DNA from: Pseudothioclava arenosa
Lineage (GTDB): Bacteria > Pseudomonadota > Alphaproteobacteria > Rhodobacterales > Rhodobacteraceae
Length of the DNA: 64,000 nt
Assembly: GCF_002358085.1 (NCBI RefSeq)
Contig: NZ_NTJD01000002.1
Span: 310,001 to 374,000 of the forward strand
Direction of reading: 5' to 3'
This document shows, in pieces, positions 1 to 7,952 of the stretch. Position 1 is the first letter of the stretch; each line of letters starts with the position of its first letter. The notes below the pieces were generated by a model. The model was given only the letters and a program-made list of their open reading frames with translations, was not told the DNA's origin and did not search any database. The translations under genes and the position numbers were made by a program.

Positions 1-1
1 G

Positions 2-364
2 GAAGAGCGCAAGCTCAGCCGCGCCGCGATCGAGACGCTGGCGATCATCGCCTATCACCAGCCCGTCACCCGCGCCGAGATCGAGGAAATCCGCGGCGTC
101 GCGGTGTCGCGCGGCACGATCGACCAGCTGCTGGAAATGGAATGGATCCGTTTTGGTCGCCGCCGGATGACGCCGGGCCGCCCGGTGACCTTCGTGGTCA
201 CGCAAAGCTTCCTTGACCAGTTCGGCCTTGAATCCGCACGTGACCTGCCGGGCCTCAAGGAGCTGCGCGCCGCGGGCCTTCTGGATAGCCGCCCGATGCC
301 GGGTACCGGCTCGGACGAAGATGGCGAGGGCGACGAAAACCAACCCGAACTGTTCGAGGAGTGA
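2..364 (+). CDS. scpB: Segregation and condensation protein B, 3' part
   Basis: The 5' end lies outside the window; the reading frame is open from base 2 to the stop at 364. The visible 120 residues contain the second winged-helix domain of ScpB, with the family motif LAIIAYHQPVTRAEIE followed by RGVAVSRGTIDQLLE and a conserved GRPVTFVVT strand. ScpB dimers bind the kleisin ScpA and, with SMC, help organise and segregate the chromosome. The tail after about residue 95 is acidic (DEDGEGDE) and probably disordered. The next gene starts only 4 bases after the stop, suggesting cotranscription. Confidence 0.93.
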   Translation, partial: EERKLSRAAIETLAIIAYHQPVTRAEIEEIRGVAVSRGTIDQLLEMEWIRFGRRRMTPGRPVTFVVTQSFLDQFGLESARDLPGLKELRAAGLLDSRPMPGTGSDEDGEGDENQPELFEE

Positions 365-368
365 GCCG

Positions 369-578
369 ATGACCGTGAACCAAATTCTGGACATGGTGCT
401 GCGGATCGTGCTGCGCCGTGGGGTGAACTGGGGCATTAACAAGGGCATCGACCTTGCCTCGGGCAAGGGCAAGAGCGCCGCCGAAATGACCCCGGAAGAG
501 CGCAAGCAGGCCCAAGACGCGAAAGCCACCGCACAGCGCGCGCGCAAGATGGCGCGGATCACGCGGCGGATGTTCTGA
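369..578 (+). CDS. Small conserved hypothetical protein (69 aa)
   Basis: A 69-residue protein starting at ATG 369, four bases after the scpB stop, so translation is probably coupled. I do not recognise a named domain. The N-terminal third is amphipathic (NQILDMVLRIVLRRGVNWGINKGID), the middle is polar, and the C-terminal 25 residues are strongly basic (RARKMARITRRMF), which could suit membrane-surface or nucleic-acid contact; that is only inference. There is no signal peptide. A longer reading from 213 overlaps scpB in another frame and is not used. Its position right behind scpB is what makes it credible as a gene. Confidence 0.7.
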   Translation: MTVNQILDMVLRIVLRRGVNWGINKGIDLASGKGKSAAEMTPEERKQAQDAKATAQRARKMARITRRMF

Positions 579-590
579 ACCGATCACGCG

Positions 591-721
591 GAGGGGGCGC
601 TGCCCCCGCCGAGGCAGGGCCTCGGCCCCCCGGGATATTTCGGGCAAAATGAAGAGAAGCCCCTGCTTTCACGGAGCCTCAAATACTCCGGGGGAGCCCG
701 AAGGGCGGGGGCGGAGCCCCC
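591..721. repeat. Family B intergenic inverted repeat, copy 1
   Basis: About 130 bases fill the gap between the convergent ends of the 69-aa gene and the dCTP deaminase. Two imperfect arms (627-654, containing GGGATATTTCGGGCAAAATG, and 666-694, containing CAAATACTCCGGGGG) are flanked by short GC hairpins (gggggcgctgccccc at 594-607 and gggggcggagccccc at 707-721). The same core recurs at 19880-20010 and 25408-25539, in the opposite orientation. Likely acts as a two-way terminator; mobility is possible but not shown. Confidence 0.75.
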
Positions 722-1801
722 TCAACCGATGCGGAAATGCTTGGCGAGCTTGAGGCCCTGGCCCTGATAGTTGGATTTCAGGTCGGCGCCATAGAGCCGC
801 TCGGGGCGTTCGGCCATGCGCTCATAGACGAGCCGGCCGACGACCTGCCCGTGTTCGAGCACGAAGGGCGCCTCGTGGCAGCGCACTTCGAGCACGCCGC
901 GCGATCCCTGGCCGCCGGCCGCGCCATGGCCGAAGCCCGGATCAAAGAAGCCCGCATAATGCACGCGGAACTCGCCCACCATCGCCAGATAGGGCGCCAT
1001 TTCGGCAGCGAAATCGGGCGGGATCGTCACCGCCTCGCGCGAGACGAGGATGTAGAAGGCGCCCGGATCGAGAATGATGCGGCCCTCGCGGGTGCGGATT
1101 TCCTCCCAGAATTCCGAGGCCGGGTAATGCGCGATCCGGTCGAGGTCGATCACGCCGGTATGCGGCTTGGCGCGGTAGCCGACAAGGTCGCCCTCGGCGG
1201 GTTTGAGGTCTACCGAGAAGCCCAGCCCGTGGTCGATCACGGCCTCGCCATCGACCAGCGGCTCGGCGGAATGGAGCGCCTTCAGTTCGGCATCCGAGAG
1301 CGCGGCTTGCCCGGCGCGGAAGCGGATCTGGTTCAGGCGCATCCCCGGGCGCACCAGCACCGAGAAGCTGCGCGGGCAGATCTCGGCATAGAGCGGGCCG
1401 GTGTAACCCTCTGGGATTCGGTCGAATTCGGTGCCGTCATCGGTGATGACGCGGGTCAGCAGGTCCAGCCTCCCGGTCGAGCTTTTGGCGTTGGCGACGG
1501 CGGTCAGGCCCTCGGGCAGGGCGAGGCTTTCCATCAGCGGCACGAGATAGACGCAGCCCTTTTCCAGCACCGCGCCATTGCTCAGGTCCATCCGGTGCAT
1601 CTCGAATTCCGCGAGCCGCGCTTCGACGCGCCGGCCCTTGCCCGAAAGGAACGAGGCGCGGATGCGATAGGCCTGCGTGCCCAGTCGCAGATCGAGGCTG
1701 GCGGGCTGGATCTGTTCGGGGGTGACCGGCATCTCGGCCGAAATCTCGCCCTTGCGGATCATCTCTTTCAGGAAACGGTCGGGCAGAACGCCAAGCGTCA
1801 T
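722..1801 (-). CDS. dcd: 2'-deoxycytidine 5'-triphosphate deaminase, two-domain form
   Basis: A 359-residue protein of the dCTP deaminase/dUTPase trimeric fold. It would convert dCTP to dUTP for dTMP synthesis in the cytoplasm. The family's usual bacterial form is about 190 residues; this one holds two copies of the fold. The first half carries PASLDLRLG (34-41) and the KSSTGR loop (106-111) resembling the RSS..R substrate loop of E. coli Dcd. The second half carries GFFDPGF, VLEVRCHE (resembling the VLEF strand with the catalytic Glu) and the closing YQGQG motif. Thus each half seems to keep only part of the active site, which is inference. Strong AAGGAGG precedes the start. Gene stands alone on the minus strand, downstream of tRNA-Pro. 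Confidence 0.85.
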   Translation of the reverse strand: MTLGVLPDRFLKEMIRKGEISAEMPVTPEQIQPASLDLRLGTQAYRIRASFLSGKGRRVEARLAEFEMHRMDLSNGAVLEKGCVYLVPLMESLALPEGLTAVANAKSSTGRLDLLTRVITDDGTEFDRIPEGYTGPLYAEICPRSFSVLVRPGMRLNQIRFRAGQAALSDAELKALHSAEPLVDGEAVIDHGLGFSVDLKPAEGDLVGYRAKPHTGVIDLDRIAHYPASEFWEEIRTREGRIILDPGAFYILVSREAVTIPPDFAAEMAPYLAMVGEFRVHYAGFFDPGFGHGAAGGQGSRGVLEVRCHEAPFVLEHGQVVGRLVYERMAERPERLYGADLKSNYQGQGLKLAKHFRIG

Positions 1802-1826
1802 CGGTCATGCCTCCTTGGATACACGA

Positions 1827-1857
1827 ACGCCCACCCCTGAAAAGGGATGGGCGTTTG
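1827..1857 (-). terminator. Hairpin downstream of tRNA-Pro
   Basis: A 12-bp stem with one mismatch (1827-1838 with 1843-1854) closed by a four-base loop lies directly 3' of tRNA-Pro and just before the dcd ribosome site. On the minus strand no strong T-run follows; on the plus strand TTTG follows. It is most likely the tRNA terminator, though read-through into dcd is possible. Confidence 0.55.
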
Positions 1858-1863
1858 TCGTGA

Positions 1864-1941
1864 TGGTCGGGCCGGCGAGATTCGAACTCGCGACCTTCCG
1901 CCCCCCAGACGGACGCGCTAACCAGGCTGCGCCACGGCCCG
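1864..1941 (-). tRNA. tRNA-Pro (anticodon GGG)
   Basis: On the minus strand the sequence folds as a standard cloverleaf: acceptor stem CGGGCCG pairs with CGGCCCG, D arm GCGCAGCCTGGTTAGCGC, anticodon stem TCCGT/GCGGA with loop CTGGGGG giving anticodon GGG, and T arm with GTTCGAATC. The discriminator A and an encoded CCA end follow. It decodes proline CCC/CCU codons and resembles E. coli tRNA-Pro in the D arm. Confidence 0.95.
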
Positions 1942-2013
1942 ACGAGGCGCATATAGAAGCAAGCGCGAGGGGTGTGCAAGCGGCAAAACGCATTTTCCGG
2001 CTCTCGATCGGTG

Positions 2014-2925
2014 TTAGCGGCGGGCGGGGGCGAGGCGCTCGTGCAGGGCGCCCATCCGGGCCTGCAGGCCGCGCAAATGGGCCAGCTCTTCGGGGGTGAA
2101 TTGCGCGGCGCGCAAACCGCGCAGACGGGTCGAGGGGCCGGGCGGGATGGTGTCGAGCAGGTCGGGCGTAGCCGGGGAGGCGGCCTGCGCCGGGGCACGG
2201 GCCGGGCGCGGCGCGCGCGGCTCGAGGCGCAGGCTGACGACCTTGGCCGAGGCCTTGGGCGGCTCGACATTCTCGGCCATCGGCGCCTCTCCGAAGAGCG
2301 AGGGCTGGGTCCAGCTGGCGGTGGGCGAGAGGATTGTCTGCGGCGCCTCCGCGTCTTCGGGATCGGGCGAAAGGCCCGCGTCAGCGGGGGCGGGCGCGGG
2401 CGTGGGAGCCTCAGGCCAGTGGGCAGGGGGCGCCGGTTCGGGCTCGGAGGCGCGTTCTCCCGCGGGTTCGGCGATCGGCTGAGGGGGTGCTTCGAGCTCA
2501 GGCGCGGCGGATTCGACGGTCTGGTCCTCGGGATCATGCGGGAAGGCGGCCGTGGCGTCGGATGCGGGCGCCGGATCGAGGGCAGGGGCCTCCGGCCAGG
2601 TCTCGGCAGGCGCGGCAACAGGTGCTGCGGCCTCGGCCTCTTCGCCGCCCAGATCCACCGGCACCAGCGCCGCGACATGGCGCACGCCCTCAGCCCGGAT
2701 CAGCTTTTGCGCGTCGCGGATCGACATCCCGTCTTCATGCAGCAGCTTCTTGAGCCCGGCGATCAGTTCGACATCGGCGGGGCGGTAATAGCGTCGCCCG
2801 CCCGCGCGCTTGACGGGCTTGATCTGCGTGAACCGGCTTTCCCAAAAGCGCAGCACATGCGCGGGCACGTCCAACAGCTCTGAGACTTCCGAAATCGTCC
2901 GGAAGGCATCGGCGGATTTGGCCAT
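2014..2925 (-). CDS. MerR-family transcriptional regulator with long low-complexity tail
   Basis: A 303-residue protein. Residues 8-80 form a MerR-type winged helix-turn-helix ([20 protein letters not shown], then [19 protein letters not shown]). Residues about 90-260 are Ala/Pro/Glu-rich and probably disordered. The last 40 residues ([20 protein letters not shown]) look structured again. There is no cysteine effector-binding pattern typical of metal-sensing MerR proteins. The gene lies 18 bases downstream of ihfA on the same strand, a neighbourhood I associate with alphaproteobacteria. The regulated genes cannot be told from the sequence. Confidence 0.85.
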   Translation of the reverse strand: MAKSADAFRTISEVSELLDVPAHVLRFWESRFTQIKPVKRAGGRRYYRPADVELIAGLKKLLHEDGMSIRDAQKLIRAEGVRHVAALVPVDLGGEEAEAAAPVAAPAETWPEAPALDPAPASDATAAFPHDPEDQTVESAAPELEAPPQPIAEPAGERASEPEPAPPAHWPEAPTPAPAPADAGLSPDPEDAEAPQTILSPTASWTQPSLFGEAPMAENVEPPKASAKVVSLRLEPRAPRPARAPAQAASPATPDLLDTIPPGPSTRLRGLRAAQFTPEELAHLRGLQARMGALHERLAPARR

Positions 2926-2943
2926 GGGCAGGGGGCCCCTTCG

Positions 2944-3243
2944 TTACGCGTTGCCGTCGGCGACGCGATCTTTCATCAGGTGCGAGGGACGGAACGACAG
3001 AACCCGGCGCGGTGAGATCGGAACCTCTTCGCCGGTCTTCGGGTTGCGACCCATCCGCGAGGCTTTCTCGCGCACCGAAAATGTGCCGAAGGACGAGATT
3101 TTCACCGTCTCGCCGGCGACCAGCGCGTCGGACATATGTTGCAGAACGCTCTCGACCAGTTGCGCGGATTCGTTTCGCGACAGACCCACTTCACGGAACA
3201 CAGCTTCGCTCAGGTCCATGCGGGTCAGCGTATTGTTCGTCAT
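2944..3243 (-). CDS. ihfA: Integration host factor alpha subunit
   Basis: A 99-residue DNA-binding protein of the HU/IHF family: [20 protein letters not shown], then [21 protein letters not shown] with the conserved GRNPKTGE arm and [14 protein letters not shown] is a heterodimer with IhfB that bends DNA sharply at specific sites. The start at 3243 is chosen because family members begin at MT(N/D)xTLTR and a GGGGGA stretch sits just upstream; an in-frame start at 3291 would add 16 unrelated residues. It is flanked by fabH upstream (115-base gap) and merR downstream. Confidence 0.95.
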   Translation of the reverse strand: MTNNTLTRMDLSEAVFREVGLSRNESAQLVESVLQHMSDALVAGETVKISSFGTFSVREKASRMGRNPKTGEEVPISPRRVLSFRPSHLMKDRVADGNA

Positions 3244-3358
3244 GACATCCCCCCGGATTGCATCCGACCACGATGGGACATGGGCAATCACGAGTCAATA
3301 TCAATGGGTTGCAAGGCCCTGTTGAGATTGGGGAAATGGGCGCTTTTCGGGCGCACGC

Positions 3359-4333
3359 CTACCAGCGCAGCACCACCGCGCCCCAGGCAAGCCCGCCGCC
3401 GATCGCTTCGGTGACGATCAGGTCGCCTTCCTTGATCTGGCCGCGCTCCTTGCCGACCGAAAGCGCGAGCGGGATCGACGCGGCCGAGGTGTTGCCGTGA
3501 TTCTGCACGGTGACGACGACACGATCCATCGGGACCTGCATCCGCTCGGCGGTGGCCGAGATGATCCGCAGGTTGGCCTGATGCGGCACGATCCAGTCCA
3601 CGTCGCCACCCGAGAGCCCGAGCTTGTCGAGCGCGTGATGGGCGGTTTCGGCGAGCTTCTGCACCGCATGCTTGAAGACCTGATTGCCCTGCATCCGCAG
3701 ATGCCCGGCGCGGCCGTCGCTGGAGACGCCGCCATCGACGAAGAGCAGGTCTTTATAGCGCCCGTCCGAGTTCAGGTCGGTCGCGAGGATGCCGCGATCC
3801 TCGGTGCTGCCGGTGCCGTCCTCGGCCTCAAGGACCAGGGCGCCAGCGCCATCGCCGAACAGCACGCAGGTGCCGCGATCGGTCCAGTCCATGATCCGCG
3901 AGAAGGTTTCGGCGCCGATCACCAGCACGCGCTTGGCCTGGCCTGACAGGATCAGCCCGTTGGCATTGGCCAGCGCAAAGACGAACCCCGCGCAAACCGC
4001 CTGCACGTCATAGGCAAAGCCGTTTTTCATCCCGAGTCCGGCCTGCACCATCGTGCCGACCGAGGGAAATGTCAGGTCCGGCGTCGAGGTCGCGACCACG
4101 ATCGCGTCGATCTGCTCGGGGGTCATGCCGGCATCGGCCAGAGCGGCTTCGGCGGCGCGGGTCGCGAGCTGCGAGGTGGTCTCCCCCTCGGCCGCGATAT
4201 GGCGGCGCTCGATCCCGGAGCGCGAGCGAATCCACTCGTCGGTGGTCTCGAGCGTGGCCTCGAACTCGCTGTTCTCGACCACGCGTGCGGGCAGGTAATG
4301 CCCGACGCCACGGACCACCGCTCTCATTGTCAT
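3359..4333 (-). CDS. fabH: Beta-ketoacyl-ACP synthase III
   Basis: A 324-residue condensing enzyme that starts fatty-acid synthesis by joining acetyl-CoA to malonyl-ACP. The catalytic triad is visible: Cys114 in QAVCAGF, His251 in VPHQANLRI, and Asn281 in NHGNTSAAS. Length is normal for the family. The start lies two bases after the plsX stop, so the two are almost certainly cotranscribed and translationally coupled; a second ATG two codons in (4327) is an alternative start. Confidence 0.97.
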   Translation of the reverse strand: MTMRAVVRGVGHYLPARVVENSEFEATLETTDEWIRSRSGIERRHIAAEGETTSQLATRAAEAALADAGMTPEQIDAIVVATSTPDLTFPSVGTMVQAGLGMKNGFAYDVQAVCAGFVFALANANGLILSGQAKRVLVIGAETFSRIMDWTDRGTCVLFGDGAGALVLEAEDGTGSTEDRGILATDLNSDGRYKDLLFVDGGVSSDGRAGHLRMQGNQVFKHAVQKLAETAHHALDKLGLSGGDVDWIVPHQANLRIISATAERMQVPMDRVVVTVQNHGNTSAASIPLALSVGKERGQIKEGDLIVTEAIGGGLAWGAVVLRW

Positions 4334-4335
4334 TC

Positions 4336-5445
4336 TCAGGCCTCGCTTGCGCTGTCGCTTTCCGTGACGGCATCCTGCACCGGGTGCTGCGCAGAGGCAA
4401 CCCGTGCCATCAGTCGCGCGCCAAAGCCCGATTCGGCCAGTTTTACCGCCAGATCCAGCGCGGCGGCGACGCCGGTGGCATCCGCCCCGCCATGGGATTT
4501 CACCACCATCCCGTTCAATCCGAGGAACACCCCGCCATTGGCGCGTCGCGGATCGATTCGTTCTTTCAACCGCTTGAGCGGCCCCATCGCCAGGAGCGCG
4601 CCGAACTTGGCCAGCGGCGAGGCGGTCAGCGCCTCTTTCAACAGCTCGCCCGCAAGCTTCGCCGTGCCCTCGCCGGTCTTGAGCGCGATATTGCCGGTGA
4701 AGCCGTCGGTCACGATCACATCGACGCGGGCGGAGGGCAGGTCATTGCCCTCGACGAAGCCCACGAATTCGAAGGTGCCCGCCTCTTCATTGGCGCGGAT
4801 CAGGTCATAGGCGGCCTTCAGCTCCGAGCGGCCCTTGTGCTCTTCGGTGCCGACATTCAGCAGCCCCACGCGCGGACAGGCGAGCCCCAGCGCGTTGCGC
4901 GCATAGGAGGTGCCCATCAGCGCATAGGTCAGCAGGTCATCCTCGTCGGCCTTCACATCGGCGCCCATGTCGAGCATCACGTTCCAGCCGGTCGGGTTGC
5001 GCGAGGGCCAGAGCGAGGCGATCGCGGGGCGGTTCACCCCCGGCGCCTTGCGCAGCCGCAGCATCGAGATCGCCATCAGTGCCCCGGTATTGCCGCAAGA
5101 CACCGCGATCTGCGCCGCGCCATCGCGCACCGCATCGACCGTGGACCACATCGAGGTGGCCTTGCCCGTGCGCATCACCTGGCCGGGCTTGTCATGCATG
5201 GTGACGACATCTTCGGCGTGGCGGATCTCGCAGCATGCGGAAAGCCCCGCCGAACGGATCAGCGGGGCCAGATCGGCCTCGCGGCCGTTGACAAGGAAAC
5301 GCACGCCGGGGTGGCGTTTCGCGGCGAGCGCGATACCGCCGACGACCGCCGCGGGGCCTTGGTCGCCCCCCATCGCGTCAACGGAAACGACAACGGCGCC
5401 GGAGCGAGCCGGCGCCTTGTCTTGTTCGCTCGATTGCATGTTCAT
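4336..5445 (-). CDS. plsX: Phosphate acyltransferase PlsX
   Basis: A 369-residue soluble enzyme that makes acyl-phosphate from acyl-ACP for phosphatidic acid synthesis. Recognisable motifs are VSVDAMGGDQGP near the N-terminus, SCGNTGALMA, RPAIASLWP, LDMGAD, NVGTEEHKG, EGNDLP, VIVTDGFTGNIALK and GGVFLGLNG, all characteristic of PlsX. It sits in the widely conserved order DUF177-rpmF-plsX-fabH. The N-terminal 15 residues are extra relative to the conserved start at about VVVSVDAMGG; the ribosome site is weak, so the exact start is uncertain. Confidence 0.96.
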   Translation of the reverse strand: MNMQSSEQDKAPARSGAVVVSVDAMGGDQGPAAVVGGIALAAKRHPGVRFLVNGREADLAPLIRSAGLSACCEIRHAEDVVTMHDKPGQVMRTGKATSMWSTVDAVRDGAAQIAVSCGNTGALMAISMLRLRKAPGVNRPAIASLWPSRNPTGWNVMLDMGADVKADEDDLLTYALMGTSYARNALGLACPRVGLLNVGTEEHKGRSELKAAYDLIRANEEAGTFEFVGFVEGNDLPSARVDVIVTDGFTGNIALKTGEGTAKLAGELLKEALTASPLAKFGALLAMGPLKRLKERIDPRRANGGVFLGLNGMVVKSHGGADATGVAAALDLAVKLAESGFGARLMARVASAQHPVQDAVTESDSASEA

Positions 5446-5513
5446 CGGGTGCCCTCGTCTTGAAATGCAGCTTCCTGCACGCGCGACGCTCTCAGGCAGC
5501 CTCTGAAACGTGC

Positions 5514-5720
5514 TTACGCGGCGTCTTCGTCCAGATCGACTTCGTCAGCCAGCGCGACCACTTCACGGTCGGCGTAATGGCCGCAGGCGCCACAGACGTG
5601 GTGCGGACGCTTCAGCTCGCCGCAGTTCGGGCACTCGGCGGGGTTTGCCGCGACGAGCGCGTCATGCGCGCGGCGCATGTTACGGCGGGAGCGCGTAACT
5701 CGGTTCTGAGGGACAGCCAT
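5514..5720 (-). CDS. rpmF: 50S ribosomal protein L32
   Basis: A 68-residue ribosomal protein starting [17 protein letters not shown], the typical basic N-terminus of bL32, followed by a zinc-ribbon CPNCGE...CGACGHY. The C-terminal ten residues are acidic. It lies 68 bases upstream of plsX and downstream of DUF177, as in E. coli yceD-rpmF-plsX-fabH. Presence of all four cysteines means this is the zinc-binding form. Confidence 0.97.
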   Translation of the reverse strand: MAVPQNRVTRSRRNMRRAHDALVAANPAECPNCGELKRPHHVCGACGHYADREVVALADEVDLDEDAA

Positions 5721-5849
5721 GTCACAACCTCGTGTTCGGGGGCGCTAACGCCCTGATTTCTAAGGGATTTCGACACTGGCGCCGAAGGCTGACCGGGTGC
5801 GAACCCAAAACTTTCAATGAGGCCGGGAAAATAGCGGGATTCTCCCGAA

Positions 5850-5869
5850 CCGCAAGGACTTTCTTGCGG
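5850..5869. terminator. Hairpin between DUF177 and rpmF
   Basis: A 7-bp perfect stem (CCGCAAG/CTTGCGG) with a six-base loop lies in the 178-base gap between the DUF177 stop and rpmF. It is followed on the plus strand by CTATTTTCG and has no clear T-run on the minus strand. It may be a weak attenuator between the two genes rather than a full terminator. Confidence 0.35.
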
Positions 5870-5898
5870 CTATTTTCGTCATTGCGGCGAAAACAGGT

Positions 5899-6477
5899 TT
5901 AATCCTTGTTTTCCTTATCATTTTCCCGTGCCGAAAGCAGGTCTTTGAGGCCCGCGAAGGGGCGCATCGCCTCTTCGGTGAGGGGGGCAGCACCCGGTTC
6001 GGAGGCTTGCAGGTTGCCCAGTTCCGCCCCTTTGGCGCGCGGAAACAGCGGCAGCGCCAGTTCCAGCACCTCGAGCGCCACCGCCGCGAGGTCGATCACC
6101 TCGGGCAGGGGCTCGGCGCTGTCATCCTCGGGCATCTCGGTTTCCTCGGCGGTGGGCATCTGCATGTCGGCGATGTAGCTGCGACTCACCGTCTCGCTGA
6201 GTTTGGTTACCACCGGCGCCAGCGTGATCGCGCAGGGCTGGGTGACGCGCGCGCTGAACGCGGCTTCAAGCTGGAAGTCGCGCCGCCCCATCGGGCGGAT
6301 TTCGCCTTTCAGGCGCAACCCCTCCAGCGCATCGATTCCCGCCCAGTCCGCGATCGCGGCGGAGGTCTCGGCATCGGGGCTGAGATCGAAGCGGAGCGCC
6401 TTGCGTCCGGGCAGCTCGGCGCTGCGCAACGGGTGGCTCCAGGGCAGGTTTTCGGGCGGATCGAGGGGCTCAGACAT
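5899..6477 (-). CDS. DUF177 (YceD-family) protein
   Basis: A 192-residue protein of the DUF177/YceD family, recognised by its central VTQPCAITLAPVVTKLSE segment and by its place just upstream of rpmF. The family is linked genetically to ribosome assembly and 23S rRNA processing in several organisms; the molecular role is not settled. The start at 6477 has an AAAGGA ribosome site eight bases upstream; the in-frame start at 6546 would overlap the divergent promoter region and add a Pro/Ser-rich tail. Confidence 0.88.
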   Translation of the reverse strand: MSEPLDPPENLPWSHPLRSAELPGRKALRFDLSPDAETSAAIADWAGIDALEGLRLKGEIRPMGRRDFQLEAAFSARVTQPCAITLAPVVTKLSETVSRSYIADMQMPTAEETEMPEDDSAEPLPEVIDLAAVALEVLELALPLFPRAKGAELGNLQASEPGAAPLTEEAMRPFAGLKDLLSARENDKENKD

Positions 6478-6600
6478 GAAAATCCTTTCGCCGGACGGGC
6501 TTGGGGCAGGATCGGGGCGCAACGCGCTTGAGGGCGCGGCTTGCATGATGTAATCGGGATAAAAGGCCAGAAGCCATCAGGCAAGGGGGGCGACTTGGGC

Positions 6601-7059
6601 ATGACATCCACGACCCGGCGGGCGATCGCCGTGATCGCGCTTGGCGCGACGCTGTTCGCGGCCAGCTGCACGGCGGTGTATCGCAATCATGGCTATGTGC
6701 CCTCGGAGGAGGATCTCGCGCTGGTCGAGGTCGGCAAATCCAACCGTGACGACGTGACCCGCGCGGTCGGGCGTCCGTCCTCGGCGGGGCTGCTGCAAGG
6801 CGCCGGCTGGTATTACGTCGGCTCGCGCTGGAAGCATTTCGGCGCCCGCGCCCCCGAGGAGATCGAGCGCGAGGTCGTCGCGATCAGCTTCGATGACAAG
6901 GGCACGGTCACCAATGTGGAGCGTTTCGGGCTTGAGGATGGCGAGGTCGTCGTGCTGTCGCGGCGCGTCACCGAGACCTCGATCAAGGGCATTGGCCTGA
7001 TCCGGCAGGTGTTGGGCAGCTTCGGCCGCGTGTCGGCGGATCAGATTCTCAACCGCTAA
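6601..7059 (+). CDS. bamE: BamE/SmpA-like outer-membrane lipoprotein
   Basis: A 152-residue lipoprotein. The signal peptide RRAIAVIALGATLFAASC ends in a lipobox with Cys23 as the likely lipidated residue. The mature part has the SmpA/OmlA pattern (YVPSEEDLALVEVGKSNRDD, VGRPSSAG, WYYVGSRW, VAISFDDKGTVTNVERF). BamE is an accessory subunit of the outer-membrane protein assembly machine. Divergently transcribed from the DUF177-rpmF-plsX block, with the 123-base gap holding both promoters. An upstream in-frame start at 6541 is rejected because it would bury the signal peptide. Confidence 0.9.
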   Translation: MTSTTRRAIAVIALGATLFAASCTAVYRNHGYVPSEEDLALVEVGKSNRDDVTRAVGRPSSAGLLQGAGWYYVGSRWKHFGARAPEEIEREVVAISFDDKGTVTNVERFGLEDGEVVVLSRRVTETSIKGIGLIRQVLGSFGRVSADQILNR

Positions 7060-7095
7060 GGTCGGCCAGAGGGCCGGGAGCAGGCGGAGACGGGC

Positions 7096-7833
7096 ATGGA
7101 GCTTGGCTTCGAGAAAGGGCGCTATCGGCTTCGGCTTAGCCGGTCGCCCGAGGATGTCGCGGCGGTGCAGGCGCTGCGCGGCGCCTGTTTCAGGGGCGGC
7201 GGCCTTGATGCGGATGCGCTTGATTCTCAGTGTCACCATGCCTTGATCGAAGACATCACGGGCGACCGCTTGGTCGCCTGTTTTCGTTTGTTGCACCTGC
7301 CGTCGGGGGCGGATCTGGGGCACAGCTATTCGGCGGGTTTCTACGACCTGGGCCCGCTGGCGGCGCTGGAGGGCGGCTTTGTCGAGCTGGGCCGGTTCTG
7401 TGTGGCGCCCGATGTGATCGACCCCGATATTTTGCGCCTCGCCTGGGCGGCGCTGGTGAAGATCGTCGAGGGGGCAGGGGCGGCGCGCTATCTGATCGGC
7501 TGCTCGTCGTTTCAAGGCACGGACTGGGCGCGGTTTCGCGATGCGCTGGGGGCCTTGGCCGCGCGCCATCTGGCGCCGCCAGAACTGCAACCGGGGCGGC
7601 GCGCGCCCGAATGGCTCGATTACCCCGCGCAGATCGCCCCCGACAGCATCGACCCGCGCGAGTCGCTGCGCCAGATGCCGCCCCTGCTGCGCAGCTATCT
7701 GACGATGGGGGGTATGGTCAGCGATCACGCGGTGATCGACCGCGATCTGGGCACGCTGCATGTGTTCACGATGCTCGACACCACCCGAATTCCGCCCGCG
7801 CGGCTGCAGGCGCTGCGCGCTTTGGCCCAGTAA
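7096..7833 (+). CDS. olsB: OlsB-like GNAT N-acyltransferase (ornithine lipid type)
   Basis: A 245-residue protein of the Acetyltransf_5 type used by OlsB, which transfers a 3-hydroxyacyl group from ACP to ornithine to give lyso-ornithine lipid. Supporting segments are VQALRGACFRGGGLDADALD, RLVACFRLLHLPSG, FVELGRFCVAP and YLIGCSSFQGTD. No plsC/olsA-type O-acyltransferase, the usual partner enzyme, follows; the next genes encode an exporter. It starts 36 bases after bamE and may be cotranscribed with it. Function beyond N-acyltransferase is inferred; other acyl-amino-acid synthases share this fold. Confidence 0.75.
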   Translation: MELGFEKGRYRLRLSRSPEDVAAVQALRGACFRGGGLDADALDSQCHHALIEDITGDRLVACFRLLHLPSGADLGHSYSAGFYDLGPLAALEGGFVELGRFCVAPDVIDPDILRLAWAALVKIVEGAGAARYLIGCSSFQGTDWARFRDALGALAARHLAPPELQPGRRAPEWLDYPAQIAPDSIDPRESLRQMPPLLRSYLTMGGMVSDHAVIDRDLGTLHVFTMLDTTRIPPARLQALRALAQ

Positions 7834-7880
7834 ATAAGCAGGGTGCGGCCCTGCGCGCCCCGGCCCGCGCTTTTGCCTTT

Positions 7881-7926
7881 CAACCAAGGTTGGGATCGGC
7901 TAGGCATGAATTTAAACCGATTGGTT
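7881..7926. promoter_or_regulatory. Two palindromes ahead of the exporter operon
   Basis: CAACC-AA-GGTTG (7881-7892) and AACC-GATT-GGTT (7915-7926) are two inverted repeats with the same AACC/GGTT half-site and centres 34 bases apart, in the 119-base gap before the yhiI-like gene. A dimeric repressor such as a TetR protein is a plausible ligand, but no regulator gene is adjacent. Confidence 0.45.
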
Positions 7927-7952
7927 CAGTGTATGATGGGAGTCGTTTCCAG

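Noticed and set aside
7230-7952. Extension of the yhiI-like frame upstream to 7230
   Set aside because: It overlaps the olsB-like gene in another frame and would hide the signal peptide.
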